Virus record (IMG/VR): IMGVR_UViG_3300025769_010106
Location: 1 to 64,000 of that record
Strand: one strand, 5' to 3'
From: a virus
Length of the DNA stretch: 64,000 bases
Shown here: in pieces, positions 50,927 through 60,665 of the stretch
Numbering within the stretch: position 1 is the first letter of the stretch
Layout: each line of letters begins with the position of its first letter
Position numbers and translations under genes: made by a program
The notes under the pieces: model-generated
Seen by the model: only the letters and a program-made list of their open reading frames with translations
Databases searched by the model: none
Told to the model about the DNA's origin: nothing

Positions 50927-51391
50927 TCAAACATCTATTTGTTCCACTGGTATATTACATTCTTTTAAAAACTCTAGTCCATCGTTTAATCGGTAGGGAT
51001 GAACATAGAATATTTCCTTAATACCTGCTTGATATAAGCCTTTAGAACATTCCATGCAGGGCTGATGTGTTATAAAGGCACTAGCACCTTCGCCACTTTC
51101 AGTAGATCGGGCCAACTTCATAAGAGCATTCATTTCCGCGTGAAGTACTTCTGGTTTGGTCACTAACTCAACATGATCCGCAGTGCCATTGCCTGTCATA
51201 AATTGTGTCTCACATTCATTAGTCCAGCCGCTGGGCATGCCATTATAGCCAATGCTAATCACACGATTGTCTTTTACAATCACACAGCCAACCTGTAGTC
51301 TAACCGCAGTACTACATTCGGCATATGCAAATGCAGCCTTCATGTGAGCTACTTTGTGTTTTTCCTTCACCAGCCTATGCCTCGTCGCCAT
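50927..51391 (-). CDS. dCMP deaminase
   Basis: 154 residues. Deaminates dCMP to dUMP for ThyX. Zinc motif HAEMNAL (His-Ala-Glu) and HQPCMECSKGLY (PCxxC) are intact; GYNGMPSGW is typical of T4-like phage enzymes. The ATG at 51391 has a weak ribosome site. A GTG at 51370 after GACGAGG would start at KEKHKVAHMKA and align with the start of the next upstream gene (51794). Confidence 0.93.
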   Translation of the reverse strand: MATRHRLVKEKHKVAHMKAAFAYAECSTAVRLQVGCVIVKDNRVISIGYNGMPSGWTNECETQFMTGNGTADHVELVTKPEVLHAEMNALMKLARSTESGEGASAFITHQPCMECSKGLYQAGIKEIFYVHPYRLNDGLEFLKECNIPVEQIDV

Positions 51392-51434
51392 CTCATTTTA
51401 TATAGTTTTACTAAAAGTTTGAATAACATAATCT

Positions 51435-51794
51435 CTAAAATCCTAAATCCATTCTCCATGGATACATTGTATAGCCAAGAGGACGTAAGACGAACTCTTC
51501 AAACAGTACGATTAAAACAATACCAAATACCCATTGTACCCAACGTGGCCAAGTTGTTCGCCAACGTGTAAAGGGACGCAATATCCATGCTAATATATTG
51601 GTTACCTTACCCCAGAACCAATCACCTACACTAAAGGGAGGAACTTTCCACAGTACTACAGGAACTATTAACCACCATATCCACTGTGGATAGTCGTCAT
51701 TGGGCTCATCTATTACAATCATTAGAACCAGTAGTGCTAGTAGGTATGCACCAATCCATTTTTTCATATGTGCTAGTTTATGTTTTTCTTTCAT
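51435..51794 (-). CDS. Membrane protein, unknown function
   Basis: 119 residues with three hydrophobic segments (about 12-28, 38-52, 84-104) and many Trp. The start MKEKHKLAHMK nearly equals the start of dCMP deaminase. Sits between the SufT-like and dCMP deaminase genes. Function unknown. Confidence 0.7.
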   Translation of the reverse strand: MKEKHKLAHMKKWIGAYLLALLVLMIVIDEPNDDYPQWIWWLIVPVVLWKVPPFSVGDWFWGKVTNILAWILRPFTRWRTTWPRWVQWVFGIVLIVLFEEFVLRPLGYTMYPWRMDLGF

Positions 51795-52088
51795 TTAAAA
51801 TATACCTATCATTAGTTTAGTATCTTCCGGTATAAGATCAGGTCCCCACTGTGGTTCCCATACAAGTTCACGTTCTACTTCTGTCACACCGTCAACATTT
51901 TTGCAGGCTTGGTATATGTCTTCGCATATTTGATCGGCAAATGGACACATAAAACTTGTTAAGCTATGCTTTACATGAACTTTAGTTTTTTCTATTTCTA
52001 TACTATATATCAAACCCAAATCGTAAACATTAACGCTTATCTCTGGATCATAGACAAGACGTAGTGCTTCTATTATCTTATCTTTCAT
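51795..52088 (-). CDS. sufT: SufT/MIP18 (DUF59) family Fe-S assembly protein
   Basis: 97 residues, full length for DUF59. VYDPEISVNVYDLGLIYSI is the family signature and the Cys in LTSFMCPFAD (C48) the conserved thiol. These proteins help mature iron-sulfur proteins. It is unusual in phages, and here sits next to five radical SAM enzymes. Coupled by overlap to the carbamoyltransferase and adjacent to the membrane protein gene. Confidence 0.85.
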   Translation of the reverse strand: MKDKIIEALRLVYDPEISVNVYDLGLIYSIEIEKTKVHVKHSLTSFMCPFADQICEDIYQACKNVDGVTEVERELVWEPQWGPDLIPEDTKLMIGIF

Positions 52089-53566
52089 GAGCAGACCTTC
52101 ACACCATACTGCTTTTCAAAACGATCTGCGTCAGCACGATCATTTACCATGGGCTCGCCACGGATGTTTAGGCTAGTGTTTAATAGCATTGGGCAGTCTG
52201 TCATTACATACCACTTTTCAAGTAGGTCCCTTGCGCCAGTACGATCATCCTTGCCTACTGTTTGTACACGACTGGTGTTGTCATAATGTACTATTGCAGG
52301 GAATAGATCTGGACGCTTACATTTATAGGTAAACTGCATATAGGGACTCGTATCCAGTCTGGGCATATCAAAATAATCGTGTGCATGCTCCTCTAATATC
52401 ATAGGAGCAAAAGGTCTGAACTTTTGTCTGCGTTTGATCTCGTTAACACGGTCTTTTATATCATCGCCGCGTGGGTCAGCAAGTAGACTGCGATTGCCCA
52501 GAGCACGTGGGCCAAACTCTGCACGACCACTTGCAACTCCTACAATACCTTCACGCTGTAGTTCGCCAATAATTTCTTCACTGGGATATTCACCGGGAAT
52601 GTTTGTTCCCAGATATGGCCCTTGCCAGTTTAAACGTTTGCCATATGCAAGAGCAGCAGCACCTAAACTACTACCACAGTCGCCAGGGTTTGGCATAACC
52701 CATAGTCTATTCCAGATATCACGAATCGCACTATTTGCAACACAGTTAAGAGCAACACCCCCCATGAACACGCAATCATCAATATCAGTATTTGTAATAC
52801 TTAATTGATGCATTGCCGTTCTGAGCATGCCTTCAGTGATCATTTGTGCAGCTCTGGCTATTTCTTCGATTGTATATTCACTGGCGAAACTGTCTTCTAC
52901 ACCAACGTGAAAATTTCGTTTAAAAATCTGTTTATGTTCATTATCTAAACTACCAGTAACAACCTCGCGATATGCATTTGGAGATCCATACGCTGCCATA
53001 CCCATGAGAATATATTCTTCTTCCATGGGTTTTAAACCACAACGCTTGGTCATTGCGCTGTAAAACAATCCTAAACTATGAGGGTAGCGACGTGTATAAA
53101 TCCTTTTATATTGTGCCCGACCTTGGTCATCGTATTCAGCACGATATGTTGACCAACAGTCCCATTCACCAATAGCATCTATTACTACCACAACAGCACG
53201 ATCAAAGGGTGATGTTTGAAACCCTGCCGCAGCATGACTTAAATGATGTCCTGAGTATTTGTCTACTTTAAGTCCGTATGGTTTTAATTGTTTAGTAGGA
53301 CTAGGGTCACCAAACACTTTACGCCACTCACCACTATATAGTTGACGTGTTTTTTTCAGCCATGGACGTTCATACCAAGCAACTAAATCAGGCGTACCAT
53401 AACCGAGTGCCTCAGCCATAATGCCTTCATTTAGTGTAGCATCATTTTTAACTTTACTATAGCGTTCGCTGTGACCTGCAAAAAGTATATTGCCTCTACT
53501 GTCCACGACACTGACACCAGCATCATGAAAGCCTGCACTCACGCCCATGTATGTTTTAAGTTTCAT
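52085..53566 (-). CDS. Carbamoyltransferase (NodU/CmcH/TobZ family)
   Basis: 493 residues. N-terminal GHHLSHAAAGF carries the metal-binding His pair of the kinase-like domain, then VVIDAIGEW, MGGVALNCVANS and FGPRALGNRSLLADPR. The C-terminal domain has RPFAPMILEE. These enzymes use carbamoyl phosphate and ATP to carbamoylate hydroxyls of sugars, antibiotics or bases. In this phage the target could be a glycan or a modified base. Overlaps sufT by ATGA. Confidence 0.92.
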   Translation of the reverse strand: MKLKTYMGVSAGFHDAGVSVVDSRGNILFAGHSERYSKVKNDATLNEGIMAEALGYGTPDLVAWYERPWLKKTRQLYSGEWRKVFGDPSPTKQLKPYGLKVDKYSGHHLSHAAAGFQTSPFDRAVVVVIDAIGEWDCWSTYRAEYDDQGRAQYKRIYTRRYPHSLGLFYSAMTKRCGLKPMEEEYILMGMAAYGSPNAYREVVTGSLDNEHKQIFKRNFHVGVEDSFASEYTIEEIARAAQMITEGMLRTAMHQLSITNTDIDDCVFMGGVALNCVANSAIRDIWNRLWVMPNPGDCGSSLGAAALAYGKRLNWQGPYLGTNIPGEYPSEEIIGELQREGIVGVASGRAEFGPRALGNRSLLADPRGDDIKDRVNEIKRRQKFRPFAPMILEEHAHDYFDMPRLDTSPYMQFTYKCKRPDLFPAIVHYDNTSRVQTVGKDDRTGARDLLEKWYVMTDCPMLLNTSLNIRGEPMVNDRADADRFEKQYGVKVCS

Positions 53567-53664
53567 TTGTAGATAAAAGGGTCCCTACGTCTCAACTCTT
53601 TTAGTCGCTTGCGATACTGTATCTCAAGTTTAATTCTGTTAATAAGGTTGCGAATCCAACGCAT
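53563..53664 (-). CDS. Small basic protein (33 residues)
   Basis: Reads MRWIRNLINRIKLEIQYRKR at its start and ends DPFIYK. It has an AGGAG ribosome site 8 bp upstream and its TGA overlaps the carbamoyltransferase ATG (ATGA). I recall this small protein from marine T4-like phages. The overlap suggests it couples translation of the carbamoyltransferase. Confidence 0.75.
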   Translation of the reverse strand: MRWIRNLINRIKLEIQYRKRLKELRRRDPFIYK

Positions 53665-53676
53665 TATATTCTCCTG

Positions 53677-53901
53677 TTATTGTCCGTACCAGTTATGTAT
53701 TCCAAGGAACGCTGCGCCAAAGTAAAACATCTCCATTAGCATCCTAGGCATGTCACGATCTTTATAAGCAAAGTATGCCCATGCGGCGCAAGACACACTA
53801 CTGAGTGCCCATCCCATCCATTGTATGCTGACTATGCCACTTGTTAAAATAAACAATGCTGTAACAGCACCCACAAACCCCAACCATCTTTGTATTCTCA
53901 T
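53677..53901 (-). CDS. Small membrane protein
   Basis: 74 residues, two or three helices (LGFVGAVTALFILTSGI; ALSSVSCAAWAYFAY; a third near the end). The end recalls short PnuC-like pieces, but weakly. Coupled by overlap to the gene at 53898. Function unknown. Confidence 0.65.
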   Translation of the reverse strand: MRIQRWLGFVGAVTALFILTSGIVSIQWMGWALSSVSCAAWAYFAYKDRDMPRMLMEMFYFGAAFLGIHNWYGQ

Positions 53902-54971
53902 GGTATTAATCCTAGTGCTTGCATCTGCACATTTTCGTAGTCTTCATCGTCTACAGTATAATCAAAGTAGTAGGGAACGCCATCTACTTCAATACTATAT
54001 ATGTTTAGAAGAGGACTCATCATATCCCAAATCTGCACAGGATCGGTTGTTCCAAAACTACTTAGCATATCTACTTGGCCCAGTGGCAAATATCCTAAAC
54101 TAAGTCTTGGATCTGTTATATCCTTGCCATTGTCAATCATCCATTGATGGAATTCATCTATATCTTCGTTATGCCATTTATGATCACCACCATATACTAC
54201 ATCTTTAGCCCACTCTATATCGAATTCACCACTATAATATTTTAAATCTGTAATTGCTTCGCATACTGTGTCAGTTAACATCGGAGCATCTTCGTCTCTC
54301 CATACTTCAAAGTATGTTTTTCCTATCTGACACCAGTGCATGTACACGCCACCAAACACACGATCATATCCGTTAGTCACAAAGCCTGCACGATATTCAT
54401 CTTCTAAGTGTAGACGCGGAGCGTTAAGAAATGTAGTAATCTGGCTGGGCCTTACCCACTCAGGTGCTAGGGCATCTTTAACTAAACTTAGTATGTATGT
54501 TTCCATCTCATGGCATAGGTTGTTTAATTGTCTAATACTATATTTTACTTTAGGAGATGCATTGTAATAATAATTACTTAAATTTCCAACTGTACCTTGT
54601 AATATTTCAAAATGATTATGTAAACGATTTAAAATATTGTGTTTGACATAATGCTGATGTCGAGAAAATTTATATTCTTTGGGATCAAACCAAACACTAT
54701 CAGGCGTAAAGTGTTCTTCTATTCTGTAATCCAAATCACTTTTATTAATACGTTTTATATGCTTATTAAGTTCACTAACCATAGCATGTAAGCCACGTGT
54801 CTGTTTTGGAAACCCCATAAAGCAAAAGTTCTTTTCTAGGTGTAGTCCGCGCTCAAGAATCTCTAATAGAGCAGTTTTCCATGCACGACCCAAGGGAATA
54901 TCATGGGGAGTTATTGTGTAGTCTAACTCAACACCAGTTTCATGAGGACTTTTAAGAACTATTCGTATCAA
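53898..54971 (-). CDS. Hypothetical protein linked to the radical SAM array
   Basis: 357 residues, rich in His, Tyr and Asp. Blocks such as LHLEDEYRAGFVTNGYDRVFGG and YMHWCQIGKTYFEVW look conserved. It overlaps the first radical SAM gene by 20 bp. Could be a substrate-handling partner; no family recognised. Confidence 0.65.
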   Translation of the reverse strand: MIRIVLKSPHETGVELDYTITPHDIPLGRAWKTALLEILERGLHLEKNFCFMGFPKQTRGLHAMVSELNKHIKRINKSDLDYRIEEHFTPDSVWFDPKEYKFSRHQHYVKHNILNRLHNHFEILQGTVGNLSNYYYNASPKVKYSIRQLNNLCHEMETYILSLVKDALAPEWVRPSQITTFLNAPRLHLEDEYRAGFVTNGYDRVFGGVYMHWCQIGKTYFEVWRDEDAPMLTDTVCEAITDLKYYSGEFDIEWAKDVVYGGDHKWHNEDIDEFHQWMIDNGKDITDPRLSLGYLPLGQVDMLSSFGTTDPVQIWDMMSPLLNIYSIEVDGVPYYFDYTVDDEDYENVQMQALGLIP

Positions 54972-56229
54972 TACTTTCCCACCATTTTGCTAACTCAGTG
55001 TCGCGTAATGTATCAACGAACGGCATCCCGGCTCTTGCCGTATCTAGGCGTTCCATACGTCGCTTGGCCCGGGCTCTAGCCTTAGCATAGTCTTCGGGAT
55101 ACTCTTCCTCAAACGTAGGCCGTTTAATTAAGTTCATTAATACATCACGCATTGGACCTGATGTGTCAGGTAACACATCTGTTATTATAGCATGTAATAT
55201 GTCTCTGGGCAAGAATAAAGGACTCATGGCAATATCAGGTGTGAACGCAAATGTAACTTTAGCAAGTATGTCTACACCCAAATCTGCTGCTAGTTTTTGT
55301 ATATTGCGTATCTCAAATAAGCCTGGCACGGTTAGTGTAAAGTCTATACGCATTTGCCTACGGTATTTGCTAACAGCAATACCCTGCTTGAAGTTTTCCA
55401 GCCACTGATCATATTTGAGTCCAGTGCGTATGTATTCTCCTACAGCACCAGTGCCATCCAAACTAGCACAAATCTGCCAGTCTCTTATCTTCGGCAATAT
55501 ATCAGTATAAAGGTTACAGCCACCAAACTCAATACGACTAAGGTTGGTATTGTATCTAGCGTATATACGTGGACCATCTCCTAGTTCAATAATACGTTGC
55601 ATATAACGCCAGTGCTGTTCATACATAAGAGGCTCGCCGCCTACCCAGTATATTTCTTCAACACGATGTTCTTCCACTGCACAAGCAAACTCCTGTTCAA
55701 CAGTATCTTTTTGAAACTTTTCTATTGCTTGCTTTACAGGCGTTTCCATCCAGGGTTCTATTTTGCCATCCATACGTGCTTCTGCTTCCCAACTGCTACT
55801 AAGCATTGGGCCGCACATACGACATTTAAAGTTACAGAGGTTAGTAAAACGATAGTCCCAACTCACAGGCTGCATACTAGTATAGCCCGTGTCATCTGTT
55901 GTTCGTGCTATGTCATCATACTTGTGTTTGAATAAATGCCAGAAGTAATCACGATAAACATCTGTGTTTAGTAATTTCTTGTCGCAAACCTCACACTCAG
56001 GTGGCAGTTCACCTGCTAGCATTTGACGGCGCACTCTGCGTATATGTTCACCGTTCCACCACTCATCCAGTGTTTGTGGCAAATATTCATTAGTGCCGGC
56101 GGCGGTGTCTATATACTGACGAAAGTTCTGAGCAGGTTCTCTGCTGGCACAACATAGCCTACGCTCTGTCTGTGGTGACAGATAGGTGTGCGTCCAGGGT
56201 GCCATGCACAAGGTATCAGGTTTATTCAT
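54952..56229 (-). CDS. Radical SAM protein, SPASM-like region first (A)
   Basis: 425 residues. Core motif CNFKCRMCG: C132, C136, C139 bind the SAM cluster. Before it, CMAPW (C8), LCCAS (C26, C27) and CEVCD (C79, C82) look like a SPASM/twitch-type auxiliary cluster region, here N-terminal. VGGEPLMYE matches the GGE motif. Likely modifies a peptide, sugar or small molecule. Overlaps its neighbours at both ends. Confidence 0.85.
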   Translation of the reverse strand: MNKPDTLCMAPWTHTYLSPQTERRLCCASREPAQNFRQYIDTAAGTNEYLPQTLDEWWNGEHIRRVRRQMLAGELPPECEVCDKKLLNTDVYRDYFWHLFKHKYDDIARTTDDTGYTSMQPVSWDYRFTNLCNFKCRMCGPMLSSSWEAEARMDGKIEPWMETPVKQAIEKFQKDTVEQEFACAVEEHRVEEIYWVGGEPLMYEQHWRYMQRIIELGDGPRIYARYNTNLSRIEFGGCNLYTDILPKIRDWQICASLDGTGAVGEYIRTGLKYDQWLENFKQGIAVSKYRRQMRIDFTLTVPGLFEIRNIQKLAADLGVDILAKVTFAFTPDIAMSPLFLPRDILHAIITDVLPDTSGPMRDVLMNLIKRPTFEEEYPEDYAKARARAKRRMERLDTARAGMPFVDTLRDTELAKWWESIDTNSS

Positions 56230-56791
56230 CTGCTAATGGAAATTCAAATTTCCCATCTGCTGCTTTCCTAAACAAGTCCGATACCCACTGATGCCATTCT
56301 GGTGCATAATGATGTCCCAATTTACTGATTGGCCATCGGTCGGGATGGTCGATATAGGGTATCAGATCATAAAGAGTCATATCAATCAAGCGACATTGAT
56401 TCTGCTCACAAATTGATTTCAAATCTATTAGATTCCTAGAAAAGTTTTTCCTACACCAGTCATCGTCGTGTGTTTCCATAAAATAGATTCGATTACTGCA
56501 TGTAGGAAGACTCTGATAAAACTTTCCATCTTTTTGATATTCAAATCTACTCCAATCTGGCCAAAGACAGTAGACTATGTTTGGTTTATGTTCCGGTACG
56601 AGATCTTGTGCCAGACGAACAACCTGATCACCGCTGGCTGATCCAACCCCAAAATTCTTAGCCCCTAACAGATAAGGCCAGGTTTCGTTGTTTTCTACTC
56701 CAACACCCCAGGTATGGCTGCAACCAAATGCTATAGAATCCGAATTGGTGATTTTATTCCTAAATTTCAGTGGATTTTCACTCATAGCCAA
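56222..56791 (-). CDS. SGNH hydrolase-like protein in the radical SAM array
   Basis: 189 residues. Block I is SIAFGCSHTWGVGV, with the usual GDS as GCS. The later VGSASGDQ fits block II. The C-terminal SKLGHHYAPEWHQW gives a possible catalytic His. It is likely an esterase or acyltransferase acting on the same product as the radical SAM enzymes. Confidence 0.65.
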   Translation of the reverse strand: MAMSENPLKFRNKITNSDSIAFGCSHTWGVGVENNETWPYLLGAKNFGVGSASGDQVVRLAQDLVPEHKPNIVYCLWPDWSRFEYQKDGKFYQSLPTCSNRIYFMETHDDDWCRKNFSRNLIDLKSICEQNQCRLIDMTLYDLIPYIDHPDRWPISKLGHHYAPEWHQWVSDLFRKAADGKFEFPLADE

Positions 56792-58011
56792 GACTTTCTG
56801 CCAGCTCCCATAGCTATAGCAATAGGCGTGTGTGTTTCTAGAAAACTTTCATTTCTGAATTCGTCTGCCTTTTTCATCAACCTTACAAATTTTTCACCAT
56901 CACCAGTTGGACCATTTTTTATAAATTGTATTATTTTTTTTATTTCGTCTCTGTGTTGAGGAGGGAAATGATCCTGAGTTAGCCTATTAATAACTAAGTC
57001 TTTTGCTGCTTTAGTCATCTCACCTATATTCATATGCCTAGGGTCATGTAGCATATTAAAGTGATCGTAATCAAAATTCTGTTTTGAAACCCAGTCACAA
57101 AGATCCTTTAAATAGTAAACGTTTTGAGCGTTTATTGTCATACAAATTTGTAGTTGAATATTATCATTCTGCTCTCTTAAAATTTTAAACTTTTTGATAT
57201 TTTCCTGTACCTGCTCCCAATCAGCACCATATCGTTCAAGTTCAAATCGTTTACCTACGTTATCAATACTAAATGCTATTTCCACATACTTAAATTGTTT
57301 CCAAAGATCTATATGCTGTTCAGGATAGTGTGTGCCATTTGTATTATAATGTATTTCTATATTTTTTGCCAGATCCAGATCAACAGCCCGTTGTAGGAGA
57401 TTGAAGTGTTCCTGAATCATAAATGGTTCTCCGCCAGTAAATTCAAAGTGACGAATATTTGGTAGTATAGTTTCCATATGCTCCCAAAAAATGTCACTTT
57501 CCCTAGGCCATCTTCCTTGCTTTAACCACGTATGTGCAATATTAAATTTAGTATCTGCCTTCCATTCTTTTTTATGATATTCAATTTCTTCTGCTGCCCA
57601 TTTGCTACTACTCCAACTGCCGCATATGCGACATTTAAGGTTACATATGTTACCCAACTTTAAATCTAAAAACCAAATATCTTCAGGTTGAATGTTACTG
57701 TAATCTATTTTTTCACGTTCGTGTTTAAAACGTATGTCTGTATTCATACGCTTACTGGTTCTTCCAGCATCCTCTTCGTCCCAACAACGTTGACATGTTT
57801 TAGGACGCTCACCTTTTAGAAATTGTTCACGTAAATCTTTCATATAGTCACTCTGAAAGATATCTTTTAGTGTATGTTCTTTAAGATCATATTTCTCGCC
57901 ATTTGGCTGGAGAATTTCATCTATAGCCATACAGCATGGACGAGTTGTGCCGAGTGGTGTTGTTTCTAAACTTACCCAGGGCAACATACATAAGGTTTTA
58001 GGGTTTTGCAC
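56782..58011 (-). CDS. Radical SAM protein, SPASM-like region first (B)
   Basis: 409 residues. Core CNLKCRICG: C123, C127, C130. N-terminal CMLPW (C8), RPCCMA (C26, C27) and CQRCW (C73, C76) as in protein A. TGGEPFMIQE is the GGE motif. MTINAQNVYYL resembles similar late motifs in the array. Starts by overlap with protein C. Confidence 0.85.
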   Translation of the reverse strand: MQNPKTLCMLPWVSLETTPLGTTRPCCMAIDEILQPNGEKYDLKEHTLKDIFQSDYMKDLREQFLKGERPKTCQRCWDEEDAGRTSKRMNTDIRFKHEREKIDYSNIQPEDIWFLDLKLGNICNLKCRICGSWSSSKWAAEEIEYHKKEWKADTKFNIAHTWLKQGRWPRESDIFWEHMETILPNIRHFEFTGGEPFMIQEHFNLLQRAVDLDLAKNIEIHYNTNGTHYPEQHIDLWKQFKYVEIAFSIDNVGKRFELERYGADWEQVQENIKKFKILREQNDNIQLQICMTINAQNVYYLKDLCDWVSKQNFDYDHFNMLHDPRHMNIGEMTKAAKDLVINRLTQDHFPPQHRDEIKKIIQFIKNGPTGDGEKFVRLMKKADEFRNESFLETHTPIAIAMGAGRKSWL

Positions 58012-59326
58012 GAGCCGGCTCCAGTTCAGGAAAAGTTTTCCAGAAGTCTTCTTTTCTGAAGTTATCTAATTTTGCTACTTCAAATTCAAATCTTTCCCAG
58101 TTTTTTTCATAATTATCCTTAGCATTTAAGAAACTTATTACACCTTCTAAACCAGTTGATGCCCTGTTAAGTGAATCTTGAGGTCTTAACCATTCAATAT
58201 GCTTCCTATATGCAGGTTCAATAACTTCCTTCTTAAACCAAGTTGGGAATATATCTATTCTGTACCAATCAGGACTTTGACATATATTAATATTTAAGTC
58301 TTTAGGTTGTATGAACCCACGCTCTACCCAATCACGATGAAAATCAAGCACATGTAATACATTTTGACTTGTAATAGTTGCACTAATATAGAAGTCTATA
58401 TGTGGAACTTCTTCAATCATTCTCTGTCTGTTTTCTTCTGTTTTTTTCCACACGGCACCCTTGCGTATTAGTTCCCCTTGTTTGCCCATTCCGTCTAGAC
58501 TTGCACCAATACTAACATTATTAAAGTGTTTCCAATACTCTATGACATGTTTGTCTTTATATCTAAGTTCACTAAAGTTAGTGTTATATAGTAAACGTAC
58601 ATTTGTCTTTCCATGCTCGATAAGTTTTTCAAGTAGATAATAATGCTCTTTCATTATAAGCGGTTCGCCGCCTGCAAAATATACTTGTTCTAAGTATGGT
58701 ATATGCTTTTCCATTTGAGCGATCATACCATCTTCATCACCAGTCGTATATTCAACTCTTGCCATATCTCTGCCAAGTACATCTGGTTTGACACCATAGA
58801 GTCCTATATAATCCTCATACCAATTACTACTAAAAATAGGGCCACAACTTCTACATTTAAAATTACAGAGGTTACTAAACCTAACATCCCAGTATCTTAT
58901 TTTAAACTCATCATGGTTACCATCTTGACTTGTTTTATCAAGGTCCTTGATTAAATGACCATAGTTACGATTAGCATCATTACGCATACTGAAGAAACCA
59001 TTTTCTTCTTGTTCATAACATTTACCACATTCAACACAAGTATTTTCTTCCATCATGTTCTTGCGTAATCTTTTATAACCTTCTTGATTCCAAACTTCCT
59101 CCATTGTATTCTTTCTTAGATCACCAACTGGATGCCAGTAATCAGCAAAACAACAGGGATATGCTCTGCCGTCCGGAAACGCATGCATATGTACCCATGG
59201 AAGCATACAGAATCGTTTGCTCTCAATGAGTTTAAATTTTTCGTCTTCAGTTAATTTTTCTAATTCAATGAAGTGTGGTTTACGTTCATCATATTTGAAA
59301 TTTTTGTAAAAGTCCTTGTTAGACAT
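57998..59326 (-). CDS. Radical SAM protein, SPASM-like region first (C)
   Basis: 442 residues. N-terminal extension, then CMLPWVHMHAF (C40), YPCCFADYW (C58, C59), CVECGKC (C97, C100, C103). Core CNFKCRSCG: C154, C158, C161. AGGEPLIMKE is the GGE motif. The NT region reads like a classic C-terminal SPASM domain moved to the front. Confidence 0.85.
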   Translation of the reverse strand: MSNKDFYKNFKYDERKPHFIELEKLTEDEKFKLIESKRFCMLPWVHMHAFPDGRAYPCCFADYWHPVGDLRKNTMEEVWNQEGYKRLRKNMMEENTCVECGKCYEQEENGFFSMRNDANRNYGHLIKDLDKTSQDGNHDEFKIRYWDVRFSNLCNFKCRSCGPIFSSNWYEDYIGLYGVKPDVLGRDMARVEYTTGDEDGMIAQMEKHIPYLEQVYFAGGEPLIMKEHYYLLEKLIEHGKTNVRLLYNTNFSELRYKDKHVIEYWKHFNNVSIGASLDGMGKQGELIRKGAVWKKTEENRQRMIEEVPHIDFYISATITSQNVLHVLDFHRDWVERGFIQPKDLNINICQSPDWYRIDIFPTWFKKEVIEPAYRKHIEWLRPQDSLNRASTGLEGVISFLNAKDNYEKNWERFEFEVAKLDNFRKEDFWKTFPELEPARAKP

Positions 59327-60665
59327 TCTGATACCAATCCTTCAATTCTGGAAATACTGAGATTAAGTCCTTTTTTCTACGCACGTCATACTGACTATAA
59401 AACTTTTTAAAGTCATTGTGTAGTTTAGGCATTTCAAATGCTTCACTGTGCGGTGTTTCTACTGTACGCAAATATGTTACCAGTCGTTCCAACTGTCCTT
59501 GTTCAAACTGGTGCATGGGTGTACTACGGTTAAGAAACTTGGGTGCCCAGCGTTTGTATAGGTCTTCCAATTTATCAGCGTGACGATTGCGTATATCCAA
59601 TGGAAGTACTAGTGCCGACTGGAAACTTGGAAAGCGTAATATATTTAAACTGAATACTGCAAAATTATTCCCTAACAGTCTTCTTGTTTGTAATATTTGC
59701 TCGATTAGGTCTGGTAGTGTCTCCAAGCACAGCGCATTAACTGTCATCATGCAATGTGTGCCAACGCCTGCCTCACTCAATCTGCAAATATTTTCCCACC
59801 AATAGTCCCAATCTAATCCGTCACGTATATATTCTGCAGGCGCCCCTACTGCTTCACAACTGGTGTAAACATCCAAGCTAGGCAAGTAATTACGAGCATC
59901 AATTAGTCTGTCAATTAACTCACCCTTGCCTCCTAAGTTACTATTAATAGCAAGTTTGGTTTGGCTTTTGTCTGCGTTTGCTTTGAACCAATCTATTAAA
60001 CGCCACAAGTCTGCGCTCATTGTTGGCTCACCGCCGGTAACTCGTAGTTCACGTAATGTTTTATGTAAGTCTGTATCCCACCATTTAAAAAATGCTTCTA
60101 CGTAAGGATTTCTATCCTCCACCCCATAAAGCTGGCTACTACTATGAACGTGAGTAAAGTGGTTACGGCCATCACTAACAAGGCCCTTATAACTGCCATT
60201 TGTTTTTAGGTCCTTTACCCATGTGGTGCTAAAAGCAGGATTACAGTAACTACAAGCAAAATTGCAGGTACGATCAAATGCAATTTCGAGTGTACGGAGA
60301 TTGACGTCAATATCATGCGGGCTATTTCGTGCATCTTGTAATTCCTCATCAGTATATATCTTGCTCTTATATACACGGTCACTTATAAAATTAGGACCCA
60401 TATCTTCAATTTTCCAACAATACTCACAGCCGGTTGGACGCTCTCCACACTGCATTTGTCGCCGCTGTTCTTTTTTCTCTGGTGTATTGTGTAACAATTT
60501 TGGATTAGTTTCAACAGCAACAGGATCTACTTTATGTGGTAATGGATGATGGCAACTAGTAGTCATGCCAGATCCTAACCAGATAGTAGCATTATACCAT
60601 TTAGCACCACAAAAGGTCGGACTAAGTTTGTCTAGAACTTCCTGTTTATAAATTAAGTCATCCAT
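59319..60665 (-). CDS. Radical SAM protein, variant auxiliary region (D)
   Basis: 448 residues. Core CNFACSYCN: C134, C138, C141. The front Cys set differs from A-C: FCGAKW (C19), TSCHHP (C38), CEYCW (C80, C83). RVTGGEPTMS is the GGE motif. With E it forms a second subtype in the array. Overlaps neighbours. Confidence 0.85.
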   Translation of the reverse strand: MDDLIYKQEVLDKLSPTFCGAKWYNATIWLGSGMTTSCHHPLPHKVDPVAVETNPKLLHNTPEKKEQRRQMQCGERPTGCEYCWKIEDMGPNFISDRVYKSKIYTDEELQDARNSPHDIDVNLRTLEIAFDRTCNFACSYCNPAFSTTWVKDLKTNGSYKGLVSDGRNHFTHVHSSSQLYGVEDRNPYVEAFFKWWDTDLHKTLRELRVTGGEPTMSADLWRLIDWFKANADKSQTKLAINSNLGGKGELIDRLIDARNYLPSLDVYTSCEAVGAPAEYIRDGLDWDYWWENICRLSEAGVGTHCMMTVNALCLETLPDLIEQILQTRRLLGNNFAVFSLNILRFPSFQSALVLPLDIRNRHADKLEDLYKRWAPKFLNRSTPMHQFEQGQLERLVTYLRTVETPHSEAFEMPKLHNDFKKFYSQYDVRRKKDLISVFPELKDWYQNV

